NCBI RefSeq assembly: GCF_007279655.1
Contig: NZ_QKWN01000002.1
Span: 248,001 to 312,000, forward strand
Origin: Robertkochia solimangrovi
GTDB taxonomy: Bacteria; Bacteroidota; Bacteroidia; Flavobacteriales; Flavobacteriaceae
DNA: 64,000 nt
Direction of reading: 5' to 3'
Shown here piece by piece: positions 62,251 through 64,000 of this stretch. Numbering within the stretch: the first letter of the stretch is position 1; every line of letters begins with the position of its first letter. The position numbers and the translations under genes are program-made. The notes beneath the pieces were generated by a model. The model did no database searches and was not told where the DNA came from. It saw only the letters and a program-made list of their open reading frames with translations.

Positions 62251-64000
62251 ATGAGTCAGGTACAGGTATTCAGTTTGTTCACTGAATTTGATATAGATCT
62301 ATTTAAATCTGGAAAACATTACAGGCTATATGAGAAGTTCGGAGCACACCCGGTAAGCAGGGAAGGTGTGGAAGGCTGTTATTTTGCGGTCTGGGCGCCA
62401 TCGGCTAATTCTGTTGCTGTGATCGGTGATTTTAATTACTGGAATGAAAATGATCATAAACTGAACGTACGCTGGGATCAATCTGGAATATGGGAAGGCT
62501 TTATTCCGGGTGTTAAAAAGGGAGACCGTTATAAATTTAAAATACACTCGAATTATAACGGTGTCATTACTGAAAAGGCCGATCCTTATGCCTTATATGC
62601 TGAGCAGCCTCCTAAAACAGCTTCTGTGGTATGGCAGCATGATCACGTCTGGAAAGATGAAGCCTGGATGGGATTTCGCACGGATAAGAATGGTCTTGAC
62701 AGGCCTTTTGCAGTTTATGAGATGCATTTGGGATCATGGAAACGGAATCTTGAAGAGAACGGAAGATCCCTGAACTATTCAGAATTGGCGGTAGAATTAG
62801 TCGCCTATCTTAAAGAGATGAATTTTACGCATGTTGAATTCATGCCGGTTATGGAATTTCCTTATGAACCTTCCTGGGGGTATCAGATCACCGGGTATTT
62901 TGCACCGAGTTCAAGATTCGGTGAGCCTGAAGGACTCATGGAATTGGTCGATGCCCTGCATCAGGCTGAAATAGGGGTGATCCTGGATTGGGTTCCTTCG
63001 CATTTCCCTGAAGATGCACACGGATTAGGATTTTTTGATGGTTCCCATCTTTACGAACATCCTGACAAAAGGAAAGGCTATCATCCTGATTGGAAGAGCC
63101 TTATATTTAACTATGGAAGAAATGAGGTGCGCAGCTTTTTGATCAGCAATGCCTTTTTCTGGTTGGATCGCTTTCATGCCGATTGTCTCAGGGTAGATGC
63201 AGTAGCTTCGATGTTGTACCTGGATTATTCCCGTGAAGATGGAGAGTGGGAGCCCAATAAGTATGGGGGCAACGAATATCTTGAAGCGATCGAATTTATA
63301 AAAGAAATGAATGAGGCCGTATATGGTTCCTTTGAAGGAATTCAAACCATCGCGGAAGAATCAACCGCTTTTACAGGGGTTACAAAACCTGTTTATCTGG
63401 GTGGACTCGGTTTCGGGATGAAATGGATGATGGGCTGGATGCATGATACCCTTGAATTCTTTAAAAAGGAATCCATACACAGAAGATATCATCACAACGA
63501 TATTACTTTCAGTATGACTTACGCTTTTACGGAAAATTTTATGCTTCCGCTAAGTCATGATGAAGTGGTCTATGGAAAACGCTCCTTGCTGGGTAGAATG
63601 CCCGGTGATGAATGGCAACGATTTGCGAATCTTCGTTTATTGTTTTCCTATATGTATACACATCCGGGCGCAAAACTACTCTTTATGGGTGGAGAGATCG
63701 CTCAGTCGGATGAATGGAATTTCCTCGGAAGTCTGGATTGGCATCTATTGCAATATGACTATCATAAAGGAATTAAACTTTTGGTCAGTGATCTGAATGA
63801 ATTGTATCAAAAACAACCCGGATTTTATGAAAAACAATTTTCATCAGAAGGCTTTGAATGGATCAACTACGGTGATGCTGAAAATTCAGTGATCGCATTC
63901 ATTCGAAAGGGTCATGATGCTGAAAGTACCCTCATCGTAGTGTGTAATTTTACACCGGTTGTCAGAGAAAATTACAAAATTGGTGTTCCCGGACCTGGGA
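62251..64000 (+). CDS. glgB: 1,4-alpha-glucan branching enzyme, cut off by the window end
   Basis: The frame is open from ATG 62251 to the window edge (583 codons), so the last part is missing. The N-terminal CBM48 part (GCYFAVWAPSANSVAVIGDF, NYWNE) is followed by the GH13 core: WGYQITGYFAPSSRFG, CLRVDAVASMLYLDY, AEESTAF and LSHDEVV. Asp316, Glu369 and Asp437 have the same spacing as D405/E458/D526 of E. coli GlgB. It adds alpha-1,6 branches to glycogen. Confidence 0.95.
   Translation, partial: MSQVQVFSLFTEFDIDLFKSGKHYRLYEKFGAHPVSREGVEGCYFAVWAPSANSVAVIGDFNYWNENDHKLNVRWDQSGIWEGFIPGVKKGDRYKFKIHSNYNGVITEKADPYALYAEQPPKTASVVWQHDHVWKDEAWMGFRTDKNGLDRPFAVYEMHLGSWKRNLEENGRSLNYSELAVELVAYLKEMNFTHVEFMPVMEFPYEPSWGYQITGYFAPSSRFGEPEGLMELVDALHQAEIGVILDWVPSHFPEDAHGLGFFDGSHLYEHPDKRKGYHPDWKSLIFNYGRNEVRSFLISNAFFWLDRFHADCLRVDAVASMLYLDYSREDGEWEPNKYGGNEYLEAIEFIKEMNEAVYGSFEGIQTIAEESTAFTGVTKPVYLGGLGFGMKWMMGWMHDTLEFFKKESIHRRYHHNDITFSMTYAFTENFMLPLSHDEVVYGKRSLLGRMPGDEWQRFANLRLLFSYMYTHPGAKLLFMGGEIAQSDEWNFLGSLDWHLLQYDYHKGIKLLVSDLNELYQKQPGFYEKQFSSEGFEWINYGDAENSVIAFIRKGHDAESTLIVVCNFTPVVRENYKIGVPGPG

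Noticed and set aside
1-64000. tRNA, rRNA or riboswitch genes
   Set aside because: I saw no cloverleaf or T-loop pattern and no known riboswitch core; short RNAs cannot be excluded by eye.

Overview
The window looks like the chromosome of a marine-type Flavobacteriaceae (Bacteroidota). It carries gldF and gldG for gliding, IS1182- and IS110-type remnants, a Bacteroidetes-style TraG fragment, paired outer-membrane beta-barrel proteins, secreted and lipoprotein gene products with signal peptides, and hairpin terminators. No rRNA or tRNA gene was seen.

Layout. 1-1895: the truncated end of a large LamG-like/collagen-like surface protein (minus strand). 2255-12233: a PAF-acetylhydrolase-like enzyme, two AraC-type regulators (the first has a stop at codon 3), then a co-directional cluster of Cys-nucleophile alpha/beta hydrolases, Rossmann-fold oxidoreductases, a metallo-beta-lactamase-fold hydrolase, a DUF2490-like protein, a TMEM175-like channel and a stand-alone Pycsar-effector-like (PycTM) membrane protein. 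12234-25703: an accessory array. Small, mostly secreted or unknown genes all lie on the plus strand and are separated by imperfect palindromes that start with AAC and end with GTT. Two of these separators are about 90% identical to each other, and another pair shares a second sequence type. This is the layout of an integron-like cassette array, but no intact integrase is present. Cargo includes a TIR protein, a ComJ-like protein, a DUF4253 lipoprotein and a possible toxin/immunity trio. Decayed pieces of a TraG coupling protein, a tyrosine recombinase and an IS110 transposase lie inside it, and an intact IS1182-type element has landed inside one separator. About 25.7-31.8 kb: a small integrative, satellite-like element (VapE-type primase/helicase, excisionase, a three-gene GHKL-ATPase/STAS-like/membrane operon, a linked membrane protein, integrase) ends next to the 3' end of mnmE.

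31.8-64 kb is mostly core chromosome: mnmE, dps, an MscS channel, dnaN, gldG/gldF, SAM hydrolase, phoH, oxyR, a TRIC/UPF0126 channel, cyclophilin, CoA pyrophosphatase, PlsC-type acyltransferase, a secreted S9 peptidase, an ECF sigma factor, type II NADH dehydrogenase, xerD, two outer-membrane proteins, aroQ, a Dph6-like ATPase, lpdA, two msrB genes, a collagen-like lipoprotein, a hydrolase and a truncated glgB. Several intergenic spaces here hold dispersed or tandem non-coding repeats specific to this genome.

The most interesting parts are the attC-like cassette array (12.2-25.7 kb), the three-gene ATPase/STAS-like operon in the mnmE-linked element, and the lone Pycsar-effector-like protein. 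All functional readings come from sequence patterns read by eye; no database search was run.
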